Positions 54,161 through 62,751 of a stretch of 64,000 nucleotides of DNA are shown here, one piece after another. The position numbers and the translations under genes were made by a program. Within the stretch, counting starts at the first letter, position 1; every line of letters begins with the position of its first letter. Origin of the DNA: Croceicoccus naphthovorans (lineage in GTDB: Bacteria; Pseudomonadota; Alphaproteobacteria; Sphingomonadales; Sphingomonadaceae); assembly GCF_001028705.1 (NCBI RefSeq), contig NZ_CP011770.1, forward strand, positions 995,501 to 1,059,500, read 5' to 3'. The notes beneath the pieces are model-generated. The model was not told where the DNA came from and made no database searches. It was given only the letters and a program-made list of their open reading frames with translations.

Positions 54161-55813
54161 TCAAGCAGCAGCCGGGACCAGAGGGCGATCCGCCTCACGG
54201 TCGTATTCGGGGGCGTACATCGGCGCTTCGTTGCGGAGCTTTCCGGCAATCGTCGCCCAGATGTTGATCGTCATGACCACTGCGCCGGCAAGGTAGAGAC
54301 AGCCGCCCAGCGCACGCAGGATGAACATCGGGTGCAGCGCGGCGACCGTTTCGGCGAACGAGTTCACCAGATACCCGTCGGCCCCGTATTCGCGCCACAT
54401 CAGCCCCTGCGTGATGCCTGCGACCCACATGCTGGCGGCGTAGAAAACGATACCGATCGTCGCGAGCCAGAAGTGCCAGTTCACCATGCGCAGGCTGTAA
54501 AGCCGTTCACGGTTCCAAAGGCGCGGCGTCAGGAAATAGACCGCGGCGAAAGTGATCATGCCGTTCCAGCCCAATGCGCCGGAGTGGACGTGACCGATGG
54601 TCCAGTCGGTATAATGCGACAGGCTGTTCACCGACTTGATGCTCATCATCGGGCCTTCGAACGTGCTCATGCCGTAAAAGGCGAGGGACATGACCATCAT
54701 GCGGATGATCGGATCGGTGCGAACCTTGTCCCACGCGCCGTTCAGCGTCATCAGACCGTTGATCATGCCGCCCCAGCTGGGCATCCACAGCATGACCGAG
54801 AACACCATGCCCAGCGTCTGCGCCCAGTCGGGCAGCGCGGTGTAGTGCAGGTGGTGCGGACCGGCCCAGATGTAGAGGAAGATCAGCGACCAGAAGTGAA
54901 TGATCGACAGGCGGTACGAATAGACCGGCCGGTTCGCCTGTTTCGGCACGAAGTAATACATCATTGCGAGGAACCCGGCGGTCAGAAAGAAGCCCACCGC
55001 GTTGTGGCCGTACCACCACTGGACAAGCGCACCCTGAACCCCGGCGAACAGCGGATAGGACCGGCTGCCCGTCAGGCTGACCGGCATATCCAGGTTGTTG
55101 ACCACGTGCAGCATCGCAACGGTCAGGATGAAGGCCAGGAAGAACCAGTTCGCCACGTAGATGTGGGGTTCGCGGCGTTTCAGGATCGTGCCGACGAAAA
55201 CCGCCAGATAGGCGACCCAGACGACGGTCAGCCACCAGTCGACATACCATTCGGGCTCGGCATATTCCTTGCCTTGCGTGACGCCCAGCAGGTAGCCAGT
55301 GGCGGCCAGCACGATGAACAGCTGATACCCCCAGAACACGAAACGGGCGAGGCCGGGCAGGGCCAGCCGCGCGCGGCAGGTGCGCTGCACGATGTAATAG
55401 CTCGACGCGATCAGCGCGTTGCCGCCGAACGCGAAGATCACCGCGCTGGTATGCAGCGGGCGAAGCCGTCCGAAGTTGAGCCAGGGTTCAAGGTTCAGGA
55501 CCGGAAAGGCGAGCTGGAACGCGATGAACAGCCCGGCGGCGAACCCGGCCATGCCCCAGAACACGATGGCGATGACGCCCCAGCGGATCGGGTCGTCGTC
55601 ATAGACCGATTCGTCGGCCGGCGCTTTCAGGATGCCGCGCGCCGCACCCGCGTAATCGAATGTCGTGACGCTGGCCCACAATGCTACCATCGCCGCAATC
55701 GCAACGATGACCATGTGCGCCGCAAATGCGCCGTCTGCGGCCAGCGCCATGCCGACGATGGCCAGCAGAAAAACAGCGAGCCAAATGCCCGCACGCGTGA
55801 GAACCGTTTCCAC
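54161..55813 (-). CDS. ccoN: cbb3 oxidase catalytic subunit CcoN
   Basis: This 550-aa haem-copper oxidase subunit I reduces oxygen to water at high affinity and pumps protons. About twelve helices are visible, with the conserved His ligands in [27 protein letters not shown] (Cu-B His and cross-linked Tyr region), GPHHLHY and [14 protein letters not shown] (haem ligands). Two extra N-terminal helices precede the core. Two Fnr/FixK boxes lie in the upstream region. First gene of the respiratory operon that runs through hemN. Confidence 0.96.
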   Translation of the reverse strand: METVLTRAGIWLAVFLLAIVGMALAADGAFAAHMVIVAIAAMVALWASVTTFDYAGAARGILKAPADESVYDDDPIRWGVIAIVFWGMAGFAAGLFIAFQLAFPVLNLEPWLNFGRLRPLHTSAVIFAFGGNALIASSYYIVQRTCRARLALPGLARFVFWGYQLFIVLAATGYLLGVTQGKEYAEPEWYVDWWLTVVWVAYLAVFVGTILKRREPHIYVANWFFLAFILTVAMLHVVNNLDMPVSLTGSRSYPLFAGVQGALVQWWYGHNAVGFFLTAGFLAMMYYFVPKQANRPVYSYRLSIIHFWSLIFLYIWAGPHHLHYTALPDWAQTLGMVFSVMLWMPSWGGMINGLMTLNGAWDKVRTDPIIRMMVMSLAFYGMSTFEGPMMSIKSVNSLSHYTDWTIGHVHSGALGWNGMITFAAVYFLTPRLWNRERLYSLRMVNWHFWLATIGIVFYAASMWVAGITQGLMWREYGADGYLVNSFAETVAALHPMFILRALGGCLYLAGAVVMTINIWATIAGKLRNEAPMYAPEYDREADRPLVPAAA

Positions 55814-55889
55814 GGTTGCCCCCTTTCGTCAAAAGGTCCTTGGGGTTGATCCCTGAAGGCCCCCTTCGGCGCGTGCGGGCGCATTCGCA

Positions 55890-55903
55890 TTGATGCAGGT
55901 CAA
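55890..55903. promoter_or_regulatory. Fnr/FixK box, ccoN-proximal
   Basis: TTGATGCAGGTCAA has the ideal half-sites TTGAT and GTCAA around four bases. Its centre lies 83 bp before the ccoN ATG; class II activation at -41.5 would put transcription start near 55855 and leave a leader of about 40 nt, a normal arrangement. Strong match. Confidence 0.8.
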
Positions 55904-55944
55904 ATGGCGATGCGCATACGACTTTTGTCGGAGCTTTCAGCAAT

Positions 55945-55958
55945 TTGCGCTCGATCAA
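55945..55958. promoter_or_regulatory. Second Fnr/FixK box between ccoN and ompW
   Basis: TTGCGCTCGATCAA has half-sites TTGCG and ATCAA. It lies 55 bp from the first box, five helical turns away, so both could act together on ccoN; alternatively it serves the divergent ompW, whose start is about 270 bp downstream. Confidence 0.65.
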
Positions 55959-56228
55959 TGCGGGCGCCCAGTCATGCTGGCAATCGGTGAAGCATCGAAG
56001 GGTGCTGCCAAGGTTTCCTGTCGATGCGCTGAAATTATCGGTCGAAATTTACTGTTGGTTTGAATGTAAACCTTTCCCGAAAATTCGATTCATAATGAAA
56101 GTGCTTCGGTTCGTTTGGGGCGGGACTTGGATGCAGGGAAAATTAACCCCGTCTCTCAAGTCATCTTTGCGGGTTCTTCGATTACGTCATGGTCTGCAGG
56201 GCTGTCCTGCCCCAGGGAGGAATACCAG

Positions 56229-56900
56229 ATGAAGAAGTTCGTGCTTGCCGCCAGCGCCGCCATGGCCGCGGCCATGATTCCGGGCGCCGCACATGCGGGC
56301 AACCCGGACGGAAAGTTTCAGTTCAAGCTGATGGGCACCGCCGTGCTGCCCGATGGCGAACTGACCGATGTCGATCCCGGCGGCGTTCTGCCCGACGGTT
56401 CGGATACCAAGGCCGACAATAACGTCGTGCCCACCGTGGTGTTCGAATACTTCCTGACGCCGAACGTCAGCCTCGAAACCTATTGCTGTGTCACCAAGCA
56501 CAACGTGACCGGCGCGGGCGCGCTGGAAGGGGCGGAGATCGTCGATGACATTTACCTGATCCCGGCAACTGTTACGGCGAAGTATCACTTCACCGAAGGC
56601 CCGTTCAAACCTTACATCGGCGCGGGCCCGACCTACTTCCTCTACCTCAAGGACAAGGCTGGTTCGGCCGCGCAGGGCCTTGGCGTGGATGATGTGGACA
56701 TTGATGACGAATTTGGCTTCGTGCTTCAGGCGGGTGTCGACTTCCGCCTGAACGACAAGGGCCTCGGTCTCAGCATCGATGCCAAGCGTTATTTCATCGA
56801 TGCCACCGCACGGTACTATGCCGATGGCGAGGAAGTGTTGAAAACCGAACACAATCTCGACCCGTGGGTCGTCAGCGCGGGTCTTGCCCTGCGTATGTGA
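56229..56900 (+). CDS. ompW: OmpW-family outer-membrane protein
   Basis: This 223-aa protein has a signal peptide cleaved after AAHA (residue ~23) and an 8-stranded barrel: FQFKLMGTAVLPDG, VPTVVFEYFLTPNVSLET, the hallmark FKPYIGAGPTYFLY and a terminal aromatic-poor ALRM. GGAGG about 9 bp upstream fixes ATG 56229. OmpW channels transport small hydrophobic molecules and are induced by low oxygen in several bacteria, which agrees with the Fnr boxes upstream. Two adjacent Cys (YCCV) in a loop are unusual. Convergent with fnrL. Confidence 0.9.
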   Translation: MKKFVLAASAAMAAAMIPGAAHAGNPDGKFQFKLMGTAVLPDGELTDVDPGGVLPDGSDTKADNNVVPTVVFEYFLTPNVSLETYCCVTKHNVTGAGALEGAEIVDDIYLIPATVTAKYHFTEGPFKPYIGAGPTYFLYLKDKAGSAAQGLGVDDVDIDDEFGFVLQAGVDFRLNDKGLGLSIDAKRYFIDATARYYADGEEVLKTEHNLDPWVVSAGLALRM

Positions 56901-56919
56901 TCGGGAGCGCCGGGGCGGT

Positions 56920-57615
56920 TCAGCCCGCCCTGGCTTCCAGTTCCATGCGGTCGCGGATGACGACCGAACGGCGGGACGGCAGGTCGATGACCCCGTCCCG
57001 CTTCATTTTGGTGAACTGCCGGCTGACCGTCTCGATCGTCAGGCCCAGAACATCGCCTACCTGCTGGCGAGAGAACGGCATCTCGAACTCCTCGCTCTGC
57101 CCTTCGGGCGTATCGCAAGTCGCCGGTGCCATGCGTTGCGAAATTTCCAGCAGGAACGTCGCCAAGCGCTCTTCCGCAGATTTGCGACCCAACAGCAGCA
57201 TCCATTTGCGCGTGCGGTCCAGCTCGGTCAGCGTGCGTTCGAGCAGTTTGTGCTCCAGCCGCGGATGTTCGCGCGCGAAGTTGTCGAAATCGCGCTGGGC
57301 AAAAACGCAGACCCGCGCATCGGTCAGGGCCTCCACCCCATAAGGTGTCGTCGCCCCGAACGGACGACCGATGAAGTCCGATGGATAGACCAGCCCGACG
57401 ATCTGTTCGCGCCCGTCTTCAAGGCTGTTCGACAGTTTCAGAACGCCGTGGATGACGTTGGCCACCAGCACCGCGCTTTCGCCTTCCCACAACAACTGCT
57501 CTCCGGCGGCGAGGTTGCGGCGGCGGCCGATATCGTTGAGCAAGGCAACCTCGTCAGGCTCCAGCCCGGCGCAGATCGCGCGGTTGCGGACGACACATGT
57601 TTGGCAAGAGCCCAT
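56920..57615 (-). CDS. fnrL: Oxygen-sensing Crp/Fnr regulator FnrL
   Basis: This 231-aa regulator has the N-terminal cluster ligands Cys4, Cys7 and Cys15 (CQTC, then AIC) and a fourth candidate, Cys103 in DARVCVFAQ, as in Fnr proteins that hold an oxygen-labile 4Fe-4S cluster. A cyclic-nucleotide-like beta-roll, a dimer helix and a C-terminal winged helix follow; the recognition helix TIETVSRQFTKM carries the E-xx-SR residues that read TTGAT. It sits beside ccoNOQP and hemN with Fnr boxes, so it should activate them when oxygen is low. It would be inactive in full air. Confidence 0.93.
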   Translation of the reverse strand: MGSCQTCVVRNRAICAGLEPDEVALLNDIGRRRNLAAGEQLLWEGESAVLVANVIHGVLKLSNSLEDGREQIVGLVYPSDFIGRPFGATTPYGVEALTDARVCVFAQRDFDNFAREHPRLEHKLLERTLTELDRTRKWMLLLGRKSAEERLATFLLEISQRMAPATCDTPEGQSEEFEMPFSRQQVGDVLGLTIETVSRQFTKMKRDGVIDLPSRRSVVIRDRMELEARAG

Positions 57616-57645
57616 GGGCCGGACATATCAGCGGCTTTTGAAGGC

Positions 57646-57702
57646 GGCAATTGCCGATGTGGCCGGGCAATTGCAGGGTGTGCATAGGCATTTTGTCCTA
57701 TG
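57646..57702. promoter_or_regulatory. Repeats in the fnrL promoter region
   Basis: GGCAATTGC occurs at 57646-57654 and again at 57666-57674, exactly 20 bp apart (two helical turns) and 31-59 bp before the fnrL ATG. Each copy is itself nearly palindromic. A separate inverted repeat CATAGG (57683-57688) / CCTATG (57697-57702) lies further upstream. Positions suit operators of fnrL; the binding protein is unknown. Confidence 0.45.
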
Positions 57703-57960
57703 AACCTGCCCGAATATGTCTCATTTCTGGACGCGGATGCGGTAATTGCCTGCGAAAAGCCCGGAAAACGCCGATTTCCGGTCCCGCACGGGCGGATTCG
57801 ATCCGCGATTCGGTTAAGAATTCGGAAATTAACTGTAGTCGTTAGAATTGCGCAGGCTTAATCCCTTGGCGGATAAGGGAAGTTTTCCGCCGATTGTAAT
57901 TGTTTGACGTTTTCCGGCGGTTTGCGCAGATTCCAGCGGTGCCGAGACGGGGGTATTGGC

Positions 57961-57990
57961 GGCGTTGAAGCGGATGCTTCAGCCTTTTTT
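57961..57990 (+). terminator. Terminator-like hairpin upstream of pilin gene
   Basis: The stem TGAAGC (57966-57971) / GCTTCA (57976-57981) with loop GGAT, extended by GGC/GCC across a small bulge, is followed directly by TTTTTT (57985-57990) on the plus strand. It lies 105 bp before the pilin start and no plus-strand gene precedes it closely (ompW ends 1.06 kb upstream), so it may end a short RNA or attenuate the pilin leader. Confidence 0.6.
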
Positions 57991-58095
57991 ATCGCCACAA
58001 CCAGAACGGTCGACGGGTCAGCCGGAAATAGAGGCCGGAACCCTGATGTTTTTTGGACACGCATGGGTGCGTCATGCGTAATGGGGTGAACTGAA

Positions 58096-58323
58096 ATGAT
58101 TAACTTCGTAAAGAATTTCGTTGCTGACGAAGCCGGTGCTTCGGCTGCTGAATACGCTCTGATCATCGCCGTCGTCGGCGTCGGCATCGGCGCTGCTGCG
58201 CTGGTTCTGGGCGCTAACGTGAAGCAGGCGATTGATGGTGCTTCGGATGACATCTACAACTGTGTTTCGGCTGCTGATCCGGGCGCGGTTACCGGTGCAA
58301 GCGATGGTACCGAGTGCGATTGA
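58096..58323 (+). CDS. pilA: Flp/Fap-type pilin
   Basis: This 75-aa prepilin has the class IVb Flp form: a short leader MINFVKNFVADEAG, cleavage expected after Gly14, and then the mature start ASAAEYALIIAVVGVGIGAA with Glu at +5 and Tyr at +6, the Flp motif. A hydrophobic helix follows and a variable tail has two Cys (NCVS and TECD) that could form a disulfide. It is the main pilus subunit; the leader should be cut by a CpaA-type peptidase not seen in this window. A terminator follows, which can raise pilin mRNA over the genes behind it. Confidence 0.93.
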   Translation: MINFVKNFVADEAGASAAEYALIIAVVGVGIGAAALVLGANVKQAIDGASDDIYNCVSAADPGAVTGASDGTECD

Positions 58324-58346
58324 TCGCAATATAACATGATTAGAAG

Positions 58347-58377
58347 GGCCTCGCCGAGTGATTGGCGAGGCCTTTTT
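58347..58377 (+). terminator. Intrinsic terminator after pilin gene
   Basis: A perfect 9-bp stem GGCCTCGCC (58347-58355) / GGCGAGGCC (58364-58372) is followed by TTTTT. It lies 24 bp after the pilin stop and probably lets only part of the transcripts continue into cpaB. Confidence 0.9.
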
Positions 58378-58517
58378 CTTGCTTAAATGCGAAAGCGTTG
58401 CAATTTAGGCACTATCTCTAAACTGTCCCGAAATTAGGCGCTTACAAACAGGCGTTAACCGGGTATGTTGGCGGGGATCACAGTTCCTGTTAGGTTCCGT
58501 GCTCAAGGGGGGTTAGC

Positions 58518-59396
58518 ATGGGCAGTCGTAACCTTATTTATATCCTGATTGCGGTGGGCCTTGGCCTTGTCGCGGTCGTTCTCGCGAACTCGTACTTCTC
58601 TGGCATAGAGGAGCAGCAGGAGCGCAATGCGCAGCAGCAGCAGCTCGCCCGGATCGTCGTGGCGACTCAGCCGCTCGATTTCGGCAGCGCTTTGACGACA
58701 GAGAATATCAGGCTTCAGAATTTCCCGGCCAACGCGGTTCCTGTCGGTGCCTATTTCTCGATAGAGGAATTGTTGCAGGGCGGTCAGGTCGCATTGCGCC
58801 CGATTGTGCCGGGCGAACCGGTTCTGGCCGACAAATTGAGCGGCCGCGCCGTTCTTTCCGCCAAGCTGCCCGAAGGCATGCGCGCGATGTCGATCAGCAT
58901 CAGCGCGCCCAACGCCGTGTCCGGCTTCATCCGTCCGGCGGACATCGTCGATGTCCTGCTGACCCGCGATGTCGGTGGCGAAAAGGTGACCGAGGTCATC
59001 ATGGAGGCCGTGCAGGTCCTCGCCATCGGCACCGTGCAAAGCGAAAAGGCGACCGAGCCGGGCCTTGCCGGAACCGCCACGGTTTTGACCGACCTGTTCG
59101 GCGCGCAAAAGCTGACTCTGGCGAAGGAAATGGGGCAGATGAGCCTCGTCCTTCGAAATGTCGAAAGCGAAGAGGCCGAAGGTGTCGGCATGGCCGTTCG
59201 GGCACGCGATGTCAGCCGCCTTGGCGGCGGCGGTCCTGCTCCGCAGGCGGTCGTCTATGCGCCGCCGCCCGCCGCATCCGGCGGTGGCAGCGCGCCTGCG
59301 CCAGCCGCAGCGCCAAGGCCGCGCGGCCCGAGCATGACGGTCGTTCGGGGAACTGCGCCACAGAATTACCAAGTCGACAGTCTTGGGGGGAAATGA
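58518..59396 (+). CDS. cpaB: Flp pilus assembly protein CpaB
   Basis: This 292-aa protein has one N-terminal helix (residues ~5-25, LIYILIAVGLGLVAVVLANS) and a periplasmic SAF/RcpC domain (IVVATQPLDFGSALTTENI, then the ~70-200 core with RAMSISISAPNAVSGFIRPADIVDV). A Pro/Ala-rich tail follows (residues 240-275). CpaB is thought to connect the inner-membrane pilus machine to the CpaC secretin. AAGGGGGG precedes the ATG. CpaC starts 5 bp later. Confidence 0.92.
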   Translation: MGSRNLIYILIAVGLGLVAVVLANSYFSGIEEQQERNAQQQQLARIVVATQPLDFGSALTTENIRLQNFPANAVPVGAYFSIEELLQGGQVALRPIVPGEPVLADKLSGRAVLSAKLPEGMRAMSISISAPNAVSGFIRPADIVDVLLTRDVGGEKVTEVIMEAVQVLAIGTVQSEKATEPGLAGTATVLTDLFGAQKLTLAKEMGQMSLVLRNVESEEAEGVGMAVRARDVSRLGGGGPAPQAVVYAPPPAASGGGSAPAPAAAPRPRGPSMTVVRGTAPQNYQVDSLGGK

Positions 59397-59400
59397 CGAG

Positions 59401-60762
59401 ATGCTGAAACAAGTCACCTTGGCCGCAGCCTTGGCGCTGGCTGGCGCCTCAGCATCGGCTGCCCAGGCGCAGGATGCCTACAGCATCCATGCCGGTTCGC
59501 TAGAGGTATCGCTGAACAAGAGCCAGGTCGTCACCGCGGATCGCGCGATCGACCGGGCGATGGTCGGCAATCCGGGTATCGCTGATGTCCTGCCGATTTC
59601 GGATCGCTCGATCTATGTGCTCGGCAAATCGATCGGCACGACCAGCCTGACGCTTTACGACCGGACCAATCGCGTGATTGCGGTCATGGATATCAGCGTC
59701 GGCCCCGACGTAGAAGGTATTCGGCGCGAACTTGAAGCGCTGATCCCCGGAGAGGCGATCGACGCGCGCATTTCGGCTGGCAAGATCATCCTTTCGGGCA
59801 GCGTCAGCGATGCCGGGGCCGCAAGCCGCGCTGCTCGTATCGCAGAGGCGTTTGCTGACGAGGAGGTGGTCAACCTGATCACTATCGGCGGCAGCCAGCA
59901 GGTCATGCTGGAAGTCCGTTTCGCCGAAGTCGTTCGCTCTGTCGGAGAGACGCTGGGTGCAAGAGGGTTCGGCACCGGCAACGATGTCGCTTTCGCAATC
60001 GGCGACGGCGCGTCGGCGTCCGGCAGTGGCGATCTGTCGGTCGATGGTGCCTCGGGCTACGGTGTGCTGAGCGCGATCTTTTCGCTGGGTAACCTCGATA
60101 TCGAAGCCTACCTTGACGTTCTTGAACGCAAGGGCCTGTCGAAGACTCTGGCAGAGCCGACACTGGTCGCCCTCTCGGGTGAATCGGCCTCGTTCCTTGC
60201 GGGCGGCGAATTTCCCATTCCCGTTCGGCAGGGGGACAACGGGGGCACTTCGGTCCAGTTCAAGTCCTTCGGTGTAGGCCTTGCCTTTACGCCGACCGTG
60301 CTTGGTGATGGCGTGATAAATCTTGTCGTCCAGCCGGAAGTCAGCTCGATCGATACCTCCGCCGGGGTTACCAGCGATGGCGTCTCTGTTCCCGGTCTCC
60401 AGACGCGGCGGGCCAGTACGACGCTCGAACTGCGCGATGGCGAAAGCTTTGCGATCGCGGGCCTGTTGCGGCAGGATTATCAGACGACGGTGCGTCAGTT
60501 GCCCTTGCTCGGTTCGATCCCGATCCTTGGCACATTGTTCCGGTCCACCAGCTTCCAAAAGGGTGAGACCGAGCTGCTGATCGTGGTCACGCCGCGTCTG
60601 GTAAAGCCGATCAAGCCTTCGCAGGTGCGCTTGCCGACCGACCGGGTGGAAGATCCCGACGTGCTCGATACGCTGTTGGCGGGCGACGATTACCAACCTG
60701 TCGACCTGGCGCCCAATGTGGCCCCGACACCGACTCAGGAGGACCCCGGCTATGAATACTAA
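59401..60762 (+). CDS. cpaC: Flp pilus secretin CpaC
   Basis: This 453-aa outer-membrane secretin forms the pilus exit pore. A signal peptide ends near AAQAQD; residues ~25-110 are the BON/pilus N-domain (LNKSQVVTADRAIDRAMVGNP, AVMDISVGPD) and ~190-400 the type II/III secretin domain with VQFKSFGVGLAFTPTVLGDG and DGESFAIAGLLRQDY...PLLGSIPILGTLFRS. ATG 59401 is close behind a GGGGGG-AAATGA ribosome region. The end overlaps a lipoprotein gene by 11 bp. A role for that lipoprotein as a pilotin is possible. Confidence 0.94.
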   Translation: MLKQVTLAAALALAGASASAAQAQDAYSIHAGSLEVSLNKSQVVTADRAIDRAMVGNPGIADVLPISDRSIYVLGKSIGTTSLTLYDRTNRVIAVMDISVGPDVEGIRRELEALIPGEAIDARISAGKIILSGSVSDAGAASRAARIAEAFADEEVVNLITIGGSQQVMLEVRFAEVVRSVGETLGARGFGTGNDVAFAIGDGASASGSGDLSVDGASGYGVLSAIFSLGNLDIEAYLDVLERKGLSKTLAEPTLVALSGESASFLAGGEFPIPVRQGDNGGTSVQFKSFGVGLAFTPTVLGDGVINLVVQPEVSSIDTSAGVTSDGVSVPGLQTRRASTTLELRDGESFAIAGLLRQDYQTTVRQLPLLGSIPILGTLFRSTSFQKGETELLIVVTPRLVKPIKPSQVRLPTDRVEDPDVLDTLLAGDDYQPVDLAPNVAPTPTQEDPGYEY

Positions 60763-61066
60763 GATCCTGTTCCTTGCAGGCTCCGCGTGCCTTCTGGCCG
60801 GTTGCGCAACTTATGGCAGCCCCGAGGCTGGCAAGTTCGACAAGGCCGATTTCGGTGAGGCAAACCGCATGACCTATGCGGCTATGGTCGTCGATCCCGA
60901 TCCGCAGTATGATGAACCGATGGAAGGCGATGGCGAACGCGCGGCCGATGCGGTTGAGGCGTATCGTGAGGGTGAGGTCGAGATCGGCACATCCGGCGGT
61001 GGCGGAATGAGCGGCGGAGGCGGGGGCTTCAGCGGTGGAGGCTCCAGCAGCGGCGGCGGCTTTTAA
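60752..61066 (+). CDS. Small Gly-rich lipoprotein in the Tad locus
   Basis: The 104-aa protein has a signal with lipobox LAGC (Cys20), an acidic mid-part (PDPQYDEPMEGDGERAADAV) and a C-terminal tail of Gly and Ser runs (GGGGMSGGGGGFSGGG). AGGAGG 9 bp before the ATG and an 11-bp overlap with cpaC show it is a real coupled cistron. It stands where cpaD lipoproteins often stand, but is half the length and does not resemble CpaD. Function unknown; a pilotin-like helper of the secretin is one possibility. Confidence 0.78.
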   Translation: MNTKILFLAGSACLLAGCATYGSPEAGKFDKADFGEANRMTYAAMVVDPDPQYDEPMEGDGERAADAVEAYREGEVEIGTSGGGGMSGGGGGFSGGGSSSGGGF

Positions 61067-61098
61067 AGGGAGACGCGTCTTGCGGCGCGTTCGATCAC

Positions 61099-62751
61099 AT
61101 GAAGCTAAGGGCATTACGGGAATTCGGGTCTGACCAGACGGCGGCAATTGCGCCGATCTATGCGCTGTCCCTGTTCGGACTGATCGGCATGGCGGGTGTC
61201 GGCTTCGACTATGCCCGGCTGATGGCGCTGGATACCGAATTGCAGAATGCGGCGGATCAACTGGCGCTGGCGGCGGCGACGCAGCTGGACGAGCAGGACG
61301 ATTCGATCACGCGGGCCGAGTCTGCCGGGCGGAATTTCTTCGCCAGTTCCACCAGTGATTACACCAATGAAACTCGCATTTCGAACATCGACGATGGCGG
61401 CGGCGATGACAAACGGTTGATTACTTCGGTGACGTTTAACTTCTATCAGGGGTACGACGACCAGAACGATCAGCCCGATACGCTGATTTCGCCCAGTAGT
61501 GGCTCTTATACGGCTGCGCAGCAGCGGTCCGCGCATGTCGTAGAGGCGGTTGTCGGCAGGCGATCGGTGCAATTTGCGTTAACGCCTATTGTCGGAGCGA
61601 TTGCCGGTGACGCTGGCGGTTCGGCAATGGCGACTATGGATACGGCGTACTGCAAGGTGCCGCCGTTGATGGTGTGCCAGCCGCCAAGTAATCCAAACTT
61701 GGGTGCTATCGATGCAAGCGGCAATATTCCTGATCGCGGGAAGGGCATGCAATTGCACTTTTTGCCTAATGGAAAGACGGATTTTGACGACACGATCGAT
61801 ACCTCGACCGTCCCCGGACTGTTTGGGTTTCTGGAATTCCCTTATCCGAATCCCAGCGGTAACGGCAATCCGAATACGTCGCTGGGGTGGGAAGTGCCCA
61901 ATCCGGGCTGCACAGATGATTCTGTCGATGCTCGTGCCGGTGTCCGGGTGCCCGAACAACTGGCGCTCAATACGAGGTTCGGCATTTACGACAAGAGTGC
62001 CTCGGGCTACTCGTGCAATAGCGCCACAGGGACTTTTTGCCCATCCTCTAACGCATCACGCGATCTCGTCGTCGACATTAGCGTAAACAATCAGAGCGCT
62101 TCCGATATTGCTGCCTATTCCTGTCCAGCGTCACCACCAAACAACGCCAATTTTGAGAAAATATCAAATTTCTCAAATCTTGCTGGTTATAATAATGAAA
62201 GGCCAGCAGGATATTCGCGCGACAACTGCCACAAAAGTGGCACCTGTGGCGTCATTGGAACGACGGCGTACGATTGGAACTTCGCCGATTATATGCAGCG
62301 TGTGCATGGCTTTACCGTTACTCCGGGTGACTCGACAACTTATCCTTCCGGACTGAGTGGGCAAGCCCGCTATGACGTCTATAAGTGGGAGAAGGCGATC
62401 TCCACGCGAACAGACCCGTATCGTGCTGGATATCGGGTTGAGGCAAAAAATAACGGCAATACAACCCACTACTATTGCGCTTACCCTCGCCCGCAAGAGG
62501 GTACGCCAGTAGAGACGCCGACGGTTCGGAAAGATAGGCGTCTCCTCCAAGTTGCGTCGGTCGATTGCTCTAATGTGACCGGTAAAACAGTGACAATAGA
62601 TCGCTATATTGACGTTTTTCTGGTAGAGCCTGCGCGAGATAGCGGGAGCCAAAAGGAGTTTTACGTCGAAATACTTGGCGAAGACCCTAACGCCGGAAGT
62701 AATACAACCTTTCAGCAGTTTGCCAAGCGTAAGGCGGTGCTGATCCGATGA
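61099..62751 (+). CDS. tadG: TadG-like pilus protein
   Basis: This 550-aa protein begins with a Tad domain: FGSDQTAAIAPIYALSLFGL then IGMAGVGFDYARLMALDTEL, a prepilin-like helix followed by the ALQNAADQLALAAA-type segment. The long remaining part (~150-550) has about ten Cys and no recognisable von Willebrand A motif, so it is a shorter or diverged TadG. The C-terminal third is clearly AT-richer than its surroundings. ATGA overlap with the first tadE gene. It likely anchors or primes the pilus in the envelope. Confidence 0.85.
   Translation: MKLRALREFGSDQTAAIAPIYALSLFGLIGMAGVGFDYARLMALDTELQNAADQLALAAATQLDEQDDSITRAESAGRNFFASSTSDYTNETRISNIDDGGGDDKRLITSVTFNFYQGYDDQNDQPDTLISPSSGSYTAAQQRSAHVVEAVVGRRSVQFALTPIVGAIAGDAGGSAMATMDTAYCKVPPLMVCQPPSNPNLGAIDASGNIPDRGKGMQLHFLPNGKTDFDDTIDTSTVPGLFGFLEFPYPNPSGNGNPNTSLGWEVPNPGCTDDSVDARAGVRVPEQLALNTRFGIYDKSASGYSCNSATGTFCPSSNASRDLVVDISVNNQSASDIAAYSCPASPPNNANFEKISNFSNLAGYNNERPAGYSRDNCHKSGTCGVIGTTAYDWNFADYMQRVHGFTVTPGDSTTYPSGLSGQARYDVYKWEKAISTRTDPYRAGYRVEAKNNGNTTHYYCAYPRPQEGTPVETPTVRKDRRLLQVASVDCSNVTGKTVTIDRYIDVFLVEPARDSGSQKEFYVEILGEDPNAGSNTTFQQFAKRKAVLIR

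Larger units (their letters stand above)
55814..56228. other. 415-bp ccoN-ompW divergent control region
   Basis: This non-coding stretch separates divergent ccoN and ompW and contains two Fnr/FixK boxes, listed separately. I see no convincing gene in it: an open plus-strand frame beginning near 55945 has no protein-like composition and would use a box as its start. The last ~170 bp before ompW are more AT-rich (for example 56060-56110) and probably hold its promoter. Confidence 0.6.
57616..58095. other. 480-bp fnrL-pilin intergenic region
   Basis: No gene longer than chance is seen. It holds repeats upstream of fnrL (57646-57702), a terminator-like hairpin (57961-57990) and a palindrome ACGCAT...ATGCGT (58059-58079) just before the pilin ribosome site. 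A weak promoter-like TTGACG at 57904-57909 has a poor -10. The region around 57790-57900 is AT-rich compared with its surroundings. Confidence 0.6.

Noticed and set aside
54332..55849. 505-codon plus-strand frame opposite ccoN
   Set aside because: Shadow of ccoN, low-complexity composition, no ribosome site.
55945..56232. Possible 95-aa gene before ompW
   Set aside because: Its start lies inside a Fnr box, it lacks a ribosome site and reads as non-protein composition.
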